Positions 41,830 through 51,251 of a stretch of 64,000 bases of DNA are shown one piece after another. The notes below the pieces were generated by a model. The model worked only from the letters and a program-made list of their open reading frames with translations. It did no database searches and was not told the DNA's origin. Source of the stretch: Bacillota bacterium. GTDB lineage: Bacteria > Bacillota > Sulfobacillia > Sulfobacillales > JAIMBI01. Each line of letters opens with the position of its first letter. The stretch's first letter is position 1. A program made the position numbers and the translations under genes. The stretch lies in contig JAJZYZ010000004.1 of assembly GCA_021797815.1 (NCBI GenBank), positions 1 through 64,000 on the forward strand, read 5' to 3'.

Positions 41830-43371
41830 ATGGGGCGATTCTTGCTGGCGGGTGTGCTGGTCCTTGACGGAACGGGCAACGAGAGTCGGGTCGCGGACGT
41901 CCTGGTGGATGGGCCTTACATCGAACAGGTGAGGGCCCCGGGAGCGGCGCCGAAAGGCGTGCCGGTGATACTGGGTGAGGGTCTTGCTCTCTCTCCCGGA
42001 TTTATCGACGTCCATTCGCACGCCGATCGGTCGCCGTTCGCGGCCCGGTCCGATACCACGAAGCTTCTCCAGGGCATCACGACCGAAGTGGTGGGAAACT
42101 GCGGATCAAGTCCGCTCGGGGGCGCCGTCGAGGACCGTGGCCGCGGCCGGCCGTCCGATTATCTGGCCGCACTCGATACTGCCCGCCCGGTCACCAACTT
42201 CGCACCCCTCGTCGGTCATGGGGCCCTGCGGGAGCGGGTGATGGGCTTTGCCAATCGCGTATGCGGCGCAGACGATATCCGCTCCATGCGGGAGCTCCTG
42301 ATCGAGGCCCTCGATCGGGGCGCCTTCGGTCTGTCCTCCGGACTCTTCTACACCCCGGGCTCGTACGCCGATACTGACGAGCTCGCGCGCCTGCTGGAGG
42401 GCCTCTCCGCCCGCCCCCTCGTGTACGCGAGCCACATCCGCAACGAGGGAAACGCGCTCGTCCCGGCCGTCGACGAATTTCTGGCCGTCGGCCAGGCGAC
42501 CGGGGTGCGCCTTCAGCTCTCACACCACAAAGCGGCCGGCATTCCGAACTGGGGCAAGACCCGCGAATCTCTGGACCATGTGCGGACGATGCGCGAGAGC
42601 GGTGTGACCGTGGCCCTCGATGCGTACCCCTACATCGCCTCCAGCACGTCCATCTCGGCCAACCTGCCCGGGTGGGTGCTGGAGGGCGGCCGCGAGCGCG
42701 CGATGGCACGGCTGGCCGATCCGGGCACGCGGCGGCGGATCGCCGCGGAATGCGAGTCCGGGGAGTCGGGGTGGGAGAGCATGATATTTGCCACCGGCTA
42801 TGACCGGATGGTGATTGCCTTCACCAAGACCGGCAGGCACCACGGGCAGACACTGGCCGCGTTGGCCGGCGAGCGGGCCGTGACCCCGTTTGACGCAATG
42901 GCGGACCTGCTCATCGAGAATGAGATGTCGGCCGGCATGGTGGTGCACAGCATGCACGCGGATGACTTGATGCGCGTGTTGTCGGATCCCCAATGCTGGA
43001 TTGGCACCGATGGTGTGGCGGGCGAGGGACAAAGCCGCCCCCATCCCCGCCTGACCGGCACTTTCCCGCGCGTCTTCCGGGAATTCGTCCGCGAGCGCGG
43101 CGTCTATTCCCGAGAGGAGGCTGTGCGCCGCATGACAGGCGGTCCTGCCGAACATTTCCACATCCCGGAACGGGGGTACATCCGTGAGGGCCAGATAGCT
43201 GACCTAGTCCTCTTTGATCCGGAACGGATCGCGGATGGTTCCACATTCGAGGACCCGTGGACGCCGCCGCACGGCATCGAGGCCGTATACATGGGCGGCG
43301 TCAAAGTTGTAGAAGGCACGGAATTTCTCGGGTCCCTGCAGGGGCGCCGGCTTACACCCGAGCCCCTTTAG
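41830..43371 (+). CDS. N-acyl-D-amino-acid deacylase (D-aminoacylase)
   Basis: About 513 residues of the amidohydrolase superfamily, hydrolysing N-acyl-D-amino acids to D-amino acid and fatty or acetic acid. SPGFIDVHSHADRS carries the HxH metal ligands. TTEVVGNCGSSPLG carries the Cys ligand, ASHIRNEG and QLSHHKAAG carry further His residues, and WIGTDGVAGEGQSRPHPRLTGTFPRV carries the catalytic Asp. All are typical of D-aminoacylases. GGGAGG lies 8 nt before the ATG at 41830; an ATG ten codons upstream lacks one. It pairs functionally with the DAO-type oxidoreductase and the racemase, but is not in their operon. Confidence 0.92.
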   Translation: MGRFLLAGVLVLDGTGNESRVADVLVDGPYIEQVRAPGAAPKGVPVILGEGLALSPGFIDVHSHADRSPFAARSDTTKLLQGITTEVVGNCGSSPLGGAVEDRGRGRPSDYLAALDTARPVTNFAPLVGHGALRERVMGFANRVCGADDIRSMRELLIEALDRGAFGLSSGLFYTPGSYADTDELARLLEGLSARPLVYASHIRNEGNALVPAVDEFLAVGQATGVRLQLSHHKAAGIPNWGKTRESLDHVRTMRESGVTVALDAYPYIASSTSISANLPGWVLEGGRERAMARLADPGTRRRIAAECESGESGWESMIFATGYDRMVIAFTKTGRHHGQTLAALAGERAVTPFDAMADLLIENEMSAGMVVHSMHADDLMRVLSDPQCWIGTDGVAGEGQSRPHPRLTGTFPRVFREFVRERGVYSREEAVRRMTGGPAEHFHIPERGYIREGQIADLVLFDPERIADGSTFEDPWTPPHGIEAVYMGGVKVVEGTEFLGSLQGRRLTPEPL

Positions 43372-43378
43372 AAGTCGG

Positions 43379-44095
43379 CTACAGCACCATGCCGCCGCCG
43401 ACGTTGATGACGTCGCCGGTCACATAGGCCGCGTCGGAAGACGCGAGAAAGGCCACCACGCGGCCCACGTCTTCCGGCGTGCCGATGCGTCCCATCGGAA
43501 TCTTGTCGAGCATGACCTGAAACGCCTCGGGAGGCATGCGCCGGGTCATGGGCGTGTCGATGAAGCCCGGGCAGATGGCGTTCACGGTGATGTTGAAGCG
43601 GGCCAGTTCACGCGCGGCAGTCTTCGTGAGCCCGATAACCCCAGCCTTGGCCGCCGCATAGTTGGCCTGCCCGACATTTCCCTGCCAGCTGGCCGAGGAG
43701 ATGTTGATGATGCGGCCGGATTTTCGCTCGCGCATGCGGGGCACCACGTGCCGCATCACGTTAAAGGGACCTTTCATGTCCACGGCCACAACCTGGTCCC
43801 ACTCGTCTTCCGACATGCGGTGCAGCATGCGGTCACGATTGATGCCGGCATTATTGACCAGCACCGCGACAGGCCCGACCAGCTCCTCCACCTGCGCCAC
43901 GGCGTCGGCAACCGCCCTAAAGTCCGCCACATCCACCGCGAAACCAGTCCCCCCGAGCTCCCGGGCAGTCTCCGCCACCGCCTCGGGGTCGAGGTCCCAG
44001 ACCACCACGTGATAGGCCCGCGCCGCCATCACGCTCGCAATCCCGCGGCCAATGCCTTGCTGGGCGCCCGTCACCAGGGCGACTTGCTGGTCCAT
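43379..44095 (-). CDS. 3-oxoacyl/acetoacetyl-CoA reductase (SDR family)
   Basis: 238 residues. The cofactor motif is VTGAQQGIGRGIAS, with NNAGINRD, the catalytic Ser in INISSASWQGNVGQANYAAAK (Tyr and Lys of YxxxK present), and a C-terminal YVTGDVINVGGGMVL. It resembles PhaB/FabG enzymes and reduces a 3-oxoacyl-CoA with NAD(P)H. It is the third gene of CoA-transferase, thiolase, reductase, 3 bp after the thiolase. That context favours acetoacetyl-CoA over acyl-ACP, but the two cannot be separated from sequence. Confidence 0.87.
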   Translation of the reverse strand: MDQQVALVTGAQQGIGRGIASVMAARAYHVVVWDLDPEAVAETARELGGTGFAVDVADFRAVADAVAQVEELVGPVAVLVNNAGINRDRMLHRMSEDEWDQVVAVDMKGPFNVMRHVVPRMRERKSGRIINISSASWQGNVGQANYAAAKAGVIGLTKTAARELARFNITVNAICPGFIDTPMTRRMPPEAFQVMLDKIPMGRIGTPEDVGRVVAFLASSDAAYVTGDVINVGGGMVL

Positions 44096-44098
44096 GAC

Positions 44099-45286
44099 CT
44101 ACACCCGGTAATTTTCGAAAACGGCCGCGATGCCCTGGCCGCCGCCGATGCACATCGTCACGAGACCGTAACGCTCCCGGCGCCGCTCAAGCTCGTACAG
44201 GAGTTTCACCGTCAGGATGGCGCCGGTGGCCCCGATGGGGTGACCGAGTGCGATGGCGCCGCCGTTGACGTTGGTGGTGGACCAGTCGAGATGGGCGTCG
44301 CGCACAACCGCTGCGGCCTGGGCGGCGAACGCTTCGTTGAGTTCGGTCAACGCAATCTGATCGATGTCGAGTCCGGCGCGGGAGAGCGCCATACGGATGG
44401 CGTACACCGGCGCGTAGCCCATGATGTCGGGCCGTATGCCCGCCACCGCGTAGCTGACCAACCGGCCGCGCGGCTCTAACCCCCGGCGTCCGGCATCGTC
44501 TCCCCGCATCATCACGACCGCGGCCGCGCCATCATTGATGCCCGAAGAGTTGCCGGCGGTCACGCTTCCCCCCTCTTTGAAGGCCGGGCGAAGCTGGGCG
44601 AGCTTGGCCAAAGATGTCTCGCGCGGGTGCTCATCCACGGAAAACGTCTTCGACGCGCGCCCTTCGACGACGTCGAGCGGCGCAATCTGCCCTTCGAAGC
44701 GACCTTGTTCAATGGCGGCCTGGGCTCGCGTCTGAGAATCGAGCGCCAGACGGTCCTGCTCCTCTCTCGAGATCCGAAACTCCTCGGCAACCTTTTCGGC
44801 CGTTATCCCCATCGGGTACCGCTCGAAGGGATCGGTGACGGCCGAGAGCACCCCGTCTTCCAGCTCCGAGTGGCCGAGCCGCCGTCCCCATCGGTTCCAC
44901 ACGTAGTACGGGAGCGCGCTCATGTTTTCGGTGCCGCCCGCGACGACCACATCGGCGTCATGGAGCCGGAGCCATTGGCTTCCGGTCACGATGGCCTGCA
45001 GGCCGGAGCCACACAGACGGTTTACCGTCTGCGCGGTGCTGGTGTCGGGCGGCAGCCCCGCCTCCAAAGCCGCCACACGGGCCATGAAGGCATCGCGCGA
45101 CACCTGTCCGACCGCGCCCAGCACGACCTCGTTCACGTCCTCCGGGCTCACGCCCGATCGAGACAGCGCCTCTCGTATCACGTGCGCGCCAAGTGTAGGG
45201 GCCGGCACCCCCTTCAGACTCCCGCCAAAAGTTCCGACGGCGGTCCGTACCCCGTCAATGATGACCACATCGTCTTGACTAGCCAT
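44099..45286 (-). CDS. Acetyl-CoA C-acyltransferase (thiolase)
   Basis: 395 residues, complete biosynthetic/degradative thiolase. The acyl-enzyme Cys is in VNRLCGSGLQAIVTG, the second catalytic pair in GGAIALGHPIGATGA and TMCIGGGQG, and NEAFAAQAAAV is the conserved NEAF motif. It condenses two acetyl-CoA or cleaves acetoacetyl-CoA or longer 3-ketoacyl-CoA. Its start lies within the last codons of the CoA-transferase gene (8-bp overlap), so expression is coupled. Confidence 0.93.
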   Translation of the reverse strand: MASQDDVVIIDGVRTAVGTFGGSLKGVPAPTLGAHVIREALSRSGVSPEDVNEVVLGAVGQVSRDAFMARVAALEAGLPPDTSTAQTVNRLCGSGLQAIVTGSQWLRLHDADVVVAGGTENMSALPYYVWNRWGRRLGHSELEDGVLSAVTDPFERYPMGITAEKVAEEFRISREEQDRLALDSQTRAQAAIEQGRFEGQIAPLDVVEGRASKTFSVDEHPRETSLAKLAQLRPAFKEGGSVTAGNSSGINDGAAAVVMMRGDDAGRRGLEPRGRLVSYAVAGIRPDIMGYAPVYAIRMALSRAGLDIDQIALTELNEAFAAQAAAVVRDAHLDWSTTNVNGGAIALGHPIGATGAILTVKLLYELERRRERYGLVTMCIGGGQGIAAVFENYRV

Positions 45287-46880
45287 GTCTGTCCTTCGCC
45301 TCCCCTGTCGTGAGTCGTGCCACGAGCTCCAGGCGTGCCTCTTCGTACACCACCGGGGGCATCATGACGGGCGGCTCCAGCATCGTCGGTCTAAACGCCA
45401 TATGCGGGATCACATCCAGCTCCGGGTCCATGCCCGGTGCAATTTCGATGAGGGTCCAGCCGGCCTGGGTGAGCTGGAACACCGCCCGCTCGGTCACCAC
45501 CAGCACCCTCTGCCCGCGTCCGAGGGCGCGCGCCCCGTTAAACGAGATCTGCTGGACGTGGGAGACCCACTTCTGAATGGTCCCCTCCTGCTCCACCCGG
45601 AGTCGTCCGTCCTCTACCACCACTTTAAGCCCTCCGGCCGTCATGGTGCCGCAAAACACCACGGTGCGGGCCCGCTCCGTGATGTCGATGAAGCCCCCCG
45701 CACCGGTCGCCCGGTCACCGAGTTTGGTGGCGTTCACGTTGCCGGAGGCGTCGGCCTCCCCGAAGCCCATATAGGTGACGTCGACGCCGTGGCCGTTGTA
45801 GAAGTCAAACTGGTAGGGATGCTCGATGAGCGCATCCGGATACTCGGCAACCCCGAAGTCAATGCCGCCCCAGGCGCGGCCCCCATACACGCCCGACTCC
45901 ACTGTCAGAGTGACAAGATCGCCCGCACCCTCGCTCAGCACTTCGGGGCCGATGACGTCGTTCGGAATGCCCGTGCCCATGTTGACAATGTCGCCCGCAT
46001 GGAGCTCCAGCACCGCACGGCGCCCGATAACGCGGCGCTCGTCAAGCGGGCCGGGCTCAATCTCCTGGAGCGAGGGTCCGAACCCCTGGCTTGAAAAGCG
46101 CGGGGCATAGTCAACACTCGCCGTCTGGCGGTGGTCCTGCTCCGGATGCGCGGCGACGGTGAGGTAATGGATGTGGGCACCGGGGACCTCCACCTGGCGA
46201 GGATTGAGCTGCCCTCTGGGGACGACCTGGCGGACCTGGGCCATCACGATGCCGTCAAAGCGCCGGGCGGCAAACACGGCCGGCAGAAGCTCGAGCTTCA
46301 TCGCTTCCTCTTCGGCCGCCAGGTTGCCGGCCGTGTCTGCGGTTGTCCCTCGAATGAGGACGACGTGCACCGGCACCGCCTCGATGAAGAGGTACTCTTC
46401 GCCGCGCACCTCCACCACGTGAATCAGGTCCGGTTCGGCCGCCGTGCGCGCGTTCATTTTGCCGCCCTCCTGGCGAGGGTCGATGAAGGTGCCGAGTCCG
46501 ATCTGGGTGAGGTGGCCCGGCAGTCCGCCCGCCATCGACCGGTACCAGTGCGTCATCTGCCCTTGCGGCAGGCAGTACGCGATGACCCGATCGTGGGAAA
46601 TCATATCCATCCACCGGGGCGCGAGACCCCAGTGCGCCCCGATGATGCGGCCGACCAGGCCCTCGTGGGCCAGGTGCTGGATCCCGTCGCGGCGGTTACT
46701 CTGCCCGGCGGAATGAATGAGGGTCAGGTTTTGGGGGTGGCCCACGGAGAGGAAGCGCGCCTCGATGGCTTTCAAGATAGTTTCAGAAGCACCCGAGAGG
46801 GTCATCCCGACCGTGAGCACATGGGCGCCGTCCTCTATCCGTGCAGCCATCGCGTCGGCGCTTACAAGTTCCGGTCCCAT
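45279..46880 (-). CDS. Acetate/3-ketoacid-type CoA-transferase, fused two-domain
   Basis: About 533 residues with both CoA-transferase family I domains in one chain, like YdiF/PCT. The catalytic Glu is in LTVESGVYGGRAWGG. The N-terminal domain begins SADAMAARIEDGAHVLTVGM. PGAHIHYLTVA and ISFNGARALGRGQRVLVVTERAVFQLT are further landmarks. It activates short-chain or ketone acids by moving CoA. I prefer the ATG at 46880 (GGGAGG 6-7 nt upstream); another in frame at 46895 has GGGAG closer. It leads the operon with thiolase and reductase, suggesting 3-oxoacid or ketone-body metabolism. Confidence 0.87.
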   Translation of the reverse strand: MGPELVSADAMAARIEDGAHVLTVGMTLSGASETILKAIEARFLSVGHPQNLTLIHSAGQSNRRDGIQHLAHEGLVGRIIGAHWGLAPRWMDMISHDRVIAYCLPQGQMTHWYRSMAGGLPGHLTQIGLGTFIDPRQEGGKMNARTAAEPDLIHVVEVRGEEYLFIEAVPVHVVLIRGTTADTAGNLAAEEEAMKLELLPAVFAARRFDGIVMAQVRQVVPRGQLNPRQVEVPGAHIHYLTVAAHPEQDHRQTASVDYAPRFSSQGFGPSLQEIEPGPLDERRVIGRRAVLELHAGDIVNMGTGIPNDVIGPEVLSEGAGDLVTLTVESGVYGGRAWGGIDFGVAEYPDALIEHPYQFDFYNGHGVDVTYMGFGEADASGNVNATKLGDRATGAGGFIDITERARTVVFCGTMTAGGLKVVVEDGRLRVEQEGTIQKWVSHVQQISFNGARALGRGQRVLVVTERAVFQLTQAGWTLIEIAPGMDPELDVIPHMAFRPTMLEPPVMMPPVVYEEARLELVARLTTGEAKDRHG

Positions 46881-46976
46881 GGGTGCCCTCCCCATTATCT
46901 CCCGAACAGTAGAGCGTACCAAATACGCGCGGTCTCCGGCGACCCGTCGGCAGACGAACCAGAGAACCCGCGCTTG

Positions 46977-47903
46977 CTAGCGCAAGACGGCGGAGAGATA
47001 ACGTGCGATGAAGCGGGGGCCGTCCACATCCACGGCCACGTGCACCGCTGGCCCGCCGCCAGACGCCTCTGGCCGGGTCCGCCCGCGTTCTGGCTCCGCA
47101 AGTTCCACAAGAAGCGGTGTGTCGCGGAAATCGGCAAGCCGAGGATCCATCATGATGGCGGATGCCAGCGGATCATGCATGAAGGCCGCCCGCACCCCGC
47201 TCTCTCGCTCCGACTCGTTTAGGTATCCCTGCAAGATGGCCGAGGCAAAGCGTGCCACAGGCTTGGGGCTGCCCTCCAGTTCCGCCAGCGCCGCTCCTTC
47301 GAGCCGCGTGCGGGCCGTGACATCAAGACCGACCAGGGTCATGTTCCAGGGCGCCTCCAACACCACCCGGGCTGCCTCCGGATCGTGCCAGGTATTGAAT
47401 TCGGCGTGGGGCGTGACGTTGCCGGGCGCCCACACGGCCCCGCCCATGATGACCAGTTCCCGGAACAGCGATGGCAGCTTCGGCTCAAGAAGCTGGGCCA
47501 CCGCGACGTTCGTGAGCGGGCCAATCGCCAGCAGGGTTATCTCGCCCGGCCGCTCCCGCGCCCACTGCAGCAACTGCAGAGGCCCTGACCCGGCAGACGG
47601 CCGTCGGAGGCTTGGAAGCACGCCCGCATCTCCGAGCCCGTCTGTCCCGTGAACATCCTCAGCGGTGGCCGCCTGGTGCACGAGCGGCCGGTCAATGCCC
47701 ACCACCACCGGGACATCTGGCGCCCCGGCAATCTCGAAGGCCTTAAGCGCGTTTCGCGCCCCGGTGCCGGCCGGAACGTTGCCATGAACGGTCGTCAGCC
47801 CCACGATTTCCACATCGGGAAGTCCGGTCAGGTACAAGATGGCGAGCACGTCGTCGATGCCGGGATCTGCGTCGATAACGACGGGGCGCCGGTCCCGCGT
47901 CAC
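46977..47903 (-). CDS. Nucleoside hydrolase (IUNH family), second copy
   Basis: 308 residues with the intact calcium motif VIDADPGIDDVLAILYL, then GLTTVHGNV, AIGPLTNVAVAQLLEP, VIMGGAVWAPGNVTPHAEFN and the catalytic His in FMHDPLASAIM. It hydrolyses nucleosides to base and ribose. It keeps the canonical DxDPGxDD, whereas the copy at 24502 has Thr for Pro. The GTG start overlaps the stop of the deoxyribosyltransferase gene as GTGA, so the two act together in nucleoside turnover. Confidence 0.92.
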   Translation of the reverse strand: MTRDRRPVVIDADPGIDDVLAILYLTGLPDVEIVGLTTVHGNVPAGTGARNALKAFEIAGAPDVPVVVGIDRPLVHQAATAEDVHGTDGLGDAGVLPSLRRPSAGSGPLQLLQWARERPGEITLLAIGPLTNVAVAQLLEPKLPSLFRELVIMGGAVWAPGNVTPHAEFNTWHDPEAARVVLEAPWNMTLVGLDVTARTRLEGAALAELEGSPKPVARFASAILQGYLNESERESGVRAAFMHDPLASAIMMDPRLADFRDTPLLVELAEPERGRTRPEASGGGPAVHVAVDVDGPRFIARYLSAVLR

Positions 47904-48391
47904 GAGTGTTCTCCGGAAAGTTCTGCCTGCCAGCGTCTAAGCCAGGGCAGGGCGTCATCCACCGTCTGAACGACGGTGCCGCCCGTCGCCTCGATGCATC
48001 CCAGCACGTAAAAGTTCAAGCCTTTCCCCTCCAGGTTGGTCGAGGAACCGGCGCTGCCGTCGGCAGGCGCCCCTTGACGCGAATCGGTGAGAAGCCCGAT
48101 GACTCCTTTTTTTCTCGGGTCACGCTGCTTTAGGCCGTAGAAGAGGCCGATCTCACACGCCGTCCCATCATCCACCATCGGACCGTCCAGAAGGGCCAGC
48201 ACGGCGTCGGCTTCCATCAGGCCCGCGCCGTCTTTTTGGAACACCGCCTGAGGCGTCAGTTCAGCCCCGTCGAGCCAATGCTCGTGGGGGATAAAACAGT
48301 CAAACCCTTCCTGCCGAAGGCGGGATCCATACTCCCCAATGAAGGAGCGTTCATAAGGCGTAAAGAGCGGTCCCGCAAGATATAGCCGCAT
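47900..48391 (-). CDS. Nucleoside 2-deoxyribosyltransferase
   Basis: About 163 residues. Transfers the 2-deoxyribosyl group between bases. LYLAGPLFTPYER forms the N-terminal substrate loop. ALLDGPMVDDGTACEIGLFYGL contains the Asp and the nucleophile Glu, and GLNFYVLGCIE near the C-terminus supplies the Asn. GGGAGG precedes the ATG at 48391 by 6-7 nt; the open frame continues upstream but is not used. It overlaps the nucleoside hydrolase gene downstream by 4 bp. Confidence 0.9.
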   Translation of the reverse strand: MRLYLAGPLFTPYERSFIGEYGSRLRQEGFDCFIPHEHWLDGAELTPQAVFQKDGAGLMEADAVLALLDGPMVDDGTACEIGLFYGLKQRDPRKKGVIGLLTDSRQGAPADGSAGSSTNLEGKGLNFYVLGCIEATGGTVVQTVDDALPWLRRWQAELSGEHS

Positions 48392-48610
48392 GCGCGGCCT
48401 CCCATCTGCCTTCTTTTCCAGTCCGCCACGGCACGATTGTATCGAAACACGGGTCAGGGCGGCCGGCACGACCGATGGCGGTGCGAGGTGCAGAGTTCAG
48501 CCAGAGACCAGCAAATCCGGCAAGTTTCTTGACCTTTGGCCGCCATTAACCGGCTATCCTGTGGGGCGACCCGACTTTTCTCCTAGACGGTCACGCTGGA
48601 GGGCGATGGG

Positions 48611-50020
48611 ATGGCGGAACAGCAACAGACAATCGCGGCTTCGGCAATTGCCGCGCGGCTCGAGCGGTTACCGATGAGCCGCTATGTCTGGCTTTTAGTA
48701 TTTCTCGCGGGCGGAGCCTGGTTCGTCGAGTCACTGGACGTGGGCGCATCAGGCGTGGTGCTGCCTGTGCTGAAGACACTGTGGCATCTCAGCCCGTCTC
48801 AGATCGGTTTTCTGGCTGTGGCATCGACGGCCGGCGTCGTGGTCGGACTTCCTCCGGCCGGCTTCATCGGCGATCGCATCGGCCGGGTCCGGCTCCTCAC
48901 CATCGGCATCGTGATTTATAGCGCCCTGACGCTCCTGGCTTCTTTAAGCACGGGCTACGGCATGCTGCTGGTGCTCCGGTTTCTGGCCGGCCTCGGCATG
49001 GGAGCGGTATTCCCGCTGCCGTACAGCATTGTTAGCGAGTGGGTGCAGAAGAATCGGCGGACCTGGCTCAGCGGCTTTCTCGATGCCTGCCTCTCGGTCG
49101 GTTACTTCATCGCCCCGCTCCTGGGACTTCTCATCGTGCCCCACCTGCCAGCCGCGTGGGGATGGCGCGTGTTTCTGGTGGCGGCCGGTCTCCCCCTCAT
49201 CTACGCCTTTCTGGTGCGCCGGCTGATGCCGGAATCTCCGCGGTGGCTGGCTTCCAAGGGCCGCGTGGCGGAGGCGGAGGCGTCGGTGGCGCGCGCGGAG
49301 GAAGCCTCGGGCGTCACGCACCCGAAGATCGTCATGGCGCAGCGTCCACAGGAGACGGAAGAATCGCCGGTGCGCGTTCCCTGGACCCGCCTCATCGCGC
49401 CTACCGCCGTCAGCACCGTAGCCGCCACCGGCACCTTCTTTATGTTTTACGTGGTCATGACGTACACACCCACCATCTTCTCGGGCATCGGCATCCCGTA
49501 TGCGAAGTCGCTCGGTTTCGCCGCCCTCATCACCGCGGTCGCCATACCGGGAAAGCTCTTGAACGGATACCTGTCGGAGCGTTGGGGCCGCAAGCGCACG
49601 TACGGAGTATTCATGGGCGTGGCTGCGGTCGCGGCGGCCTTCTTTGCGACAGGTCCCGCACTCGCAGGCCTGGTCGCGGCACTGCTCGGTATGTCGTTCT
49701 TCGGGACCGGCGCTTTTCCAGGGCTCAAGATGTACTACGCGGAACAGTACCCGACCGGGGTGCGGGTGCGCGGGGCGGCTAGTGTCGAGGCCATCGGGAG
49801 GACGCTCGGCGGCATCGTGGGCGCGGCCTACATGCCCATACTGTGGCATTCGGCGGGTCTTGGCTTTTCCTTCGGCCTGATCGCCCTCGTGTCGGCCGTG
49901 GCCGTGGTCGTCATGCTGGCATTCGGCCAGGAGACGCGCGGCCTAAGCCTCGAGGCTATCGAGGCACGCTACCTGAAAGGGTCGCGGCGGCGCATGATGG
50001 AATCGCGCCCGGCCGACTAG
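48611..50020 (+). CDS. MFS transporter, sugar/aromatic-acid type
   Basis: 469 residues with 12 membrane spans. Family marks are LPPAGFIGDRIGRVR in loop 2-3, MPESPRWLASKGRVAEAEASVARAEE after span 6, and LSERWGRKRTYG in loop 8-9. It resembles the sugar porter and AAHS-like groups; the substrate is not certain. GGAGG lies 9 nt before the ATG. The convergent downstream genes encode a sugar-acid dehydratase and an aldehyde dehydrogenase, so uptake of a sugar acid is a reasonable guess. Confidence 0.82.
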   Translation: MAEQQQTIAASAIAARLERLPMSRYVWLLVFLAGGAWFVESLDVGASGVVLPVLKTLWHLSPSQIGFLAVASTAGVVVGLPPAGFIGDRIGRVRLLTIGIVIYSALTLLASLSTGYGMLLVLRFLAGLGMGAVFPLPYSIVSEWVQKNRRTWLSGFLDACLSVGYFIAPLLGLLIVPHLPAAWGWRVFLVAAGLPLIYAFLVRRLMPESPRWLASKGRVAEAEASVARAEEASGVTHPKIVMAQRPQETEESPVRVPWTRLIAPTAVSTVAATGTFFMFYVVMTYTPTIFSGIGIPYAKSLGFAALITAVAIPGKLLNGYLSERWGRKRTYGVFMGVAAVAAAFFATGPALAGLVAALLGMSFFGTGAFPGLKMYYAEQYPTGVRVRGAASVEAIGRTLGGIVGAAYMPILWHSAGLGFSFGLIALVSAVAVVVMLAFGQETRGLSLEAIEARYLKGSRRRMMESRPAD

Positions 50021-50036
50021 CCGAAGCGGCCGCACC

Positions 50037-50067
50037 AAGGCGGCGGGCCACACGGGCCCGCCGCCTT
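50037..50067. terminator. Bidirectional terminator hairpin
   Basis: AAGGCGGCGGGCC (50037-50049) pairs perfectly with GGCCCGCCGCCTT (50055-50067) around a 5-nt loop, between the convergent MFS and dehydratase genes. Short T/A runs at each end give a weak U-tract in both directions. Confidence 0.8.
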
Positions 50068-50082
50068 TCTGATCCATCAGGC

Positions 50083-51243
50083 TCAGCCATTCCCTGCCGT
50101 GTCGCCCAGTCGCCTCTCCCAGCCACTCCGAAAGAGGGGCAGGAAGTTCTGGGGCCGGTATGGATGGCGGAGCGCCTCCTCGACAACCAGCTCCGCCCCG
50201 AGACCCGGGCGGTCCGACGGCACCACGTGCCCGTCCTCTACCTGCAGCGGATGGGTGAGCAGGCGTTGTTCCCAGGGTTCGTTGAACTCGTCGAACATTT
50301 CGTGCAGGAAGAAATGGGGCGTGGCCAGATTGAGGTGCGCGCACGCCAGGGAGCATACCGGCCCCTGCGCGCTGTGCGGGGCGATGACGCCGTTGTGGGC
50401 TGCCACCATCCCGCTCACATCGCGTGCTGCCGTCATGCCCAGGAACTGCGGCTCCAACTGCACGATGTGGACGGCGTCGTACTGGAGCAGCTCCGCAAAC
50501 TGCTCGCGGCAGTAGTAGTCCTCCCCGACCGCTATGGGAACCGGAGACCGGCGCGCAACTTCGACCGTGGACGCGATCCGCTGGGGAGGGACCGGCGCCT
50601 CAAACCAGGTCGGGGAAAACTGCGCCATCCTGTCCGCAAACTGGAGCGCGGTCGCCACGGTGAACCGATTGTGGCCCTCAATCAGGATGTCGACTCGGGG
50701 GCCGACCGCGTCGCGGACCGCCTCGATAAGGGCGAGGGCCAGGGCCATCTCGTCCCGGTCCACCACACGCCAGGATGCGCCGAAGGGGTCGAACTTGAGC
50801 GCGGTGTACCCCCGCCCCACCACGGTGCGGGCGTCCTCGGCGATAGCCTCGGGGGTGCGGCCCCCGCGATACCATCCGTTGGCATAGGCGCGAAGCGTGT
50901 CATGGGAGCGCCCGCCCCAGAGCTGGTAGAGGGGCTTTCCCGCGACCTTGCCGACGATGTCCCACAGCGCAAGCTCGATGGCGGCCAGAGCCGAGCCGTG
51001 AATCTGGCCGCCGTCAGAGTACACATCGCGCCATAAATGCATGGCAATGTCGGCGATGTCAAACGGGCTCCGCCCTAACACGAGCGGTTCCAGTTCGTGA
51101 ATGGCGGCCTGTACCGTTCGCCCAAAGCCGTTCAGCGTCCCTTCACCGAGACCGCTGACGCCCTCATCCGTATTGACAACGGCAAACACCCAATTCTTCC
51201 ACGGGTTCCCGACCACGTAAGTGTCAATGCCGGTGATGCGCAC
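50083..51243 (-). CDS. Enolase-superfamily sugar-acid dehydratase (MR/MLE family)
   Basis: 386 residues. The N-terminal capping domain precedes a TIM barrel with ALKFDPFG (active-site Lys region), three metal ligands in LIEGHNRF, WFEAPVPP and VGEDYYCREQF, and the catalytic-His region APHSAQGPVCSLA. This pattern fits galactonate- or mannonate-type dehydratases, which convert a sugar acid to 2-keto-3-deoxy acid. It follows the aldehyde dehydrogenase by 8 bp in the same direction; a dehydratase plus semialdehyde dehydrogenase would suit a Weimberg-like route, though the order and exact sugar are inferred. Confidence 0.87.
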   Translation of the reverse strand: MRITGIDTYVVGNPWKNWVFAVVNTDEGVSGLGEGTLNGFGRTVQAAIHELEPLVLGRSPFDIADIAMHLWRDVYSDGGQIHGSALAAIELALWDIVGKVAGKPLYQLWGGRSHDTLRAYANGWYRGGRTPEAIAEDARTVVGRGYTALKFDPFGASWRVVDRDEMALALALIEAVRDAVGPRVDILIEGHNRFTVATALQFADRMAQFSPTWFEAPVPPQRIASTVEVARRSPVPIAVGEDYYCREQFAELLQYDAVHIVQLEPQFLGMTAARDVSGMVAAHNGVIAPHSAQGPVCSLACAHLNLATPHFFLHEMFDEFNEPWEQRLLTHPLQVEDGHVVPSDRPGLGAELVVEEALRHPYRPQNFLPLFRSGWERRLGDTAGNG

Positions 51244-51251
51244 GGTGCCTC

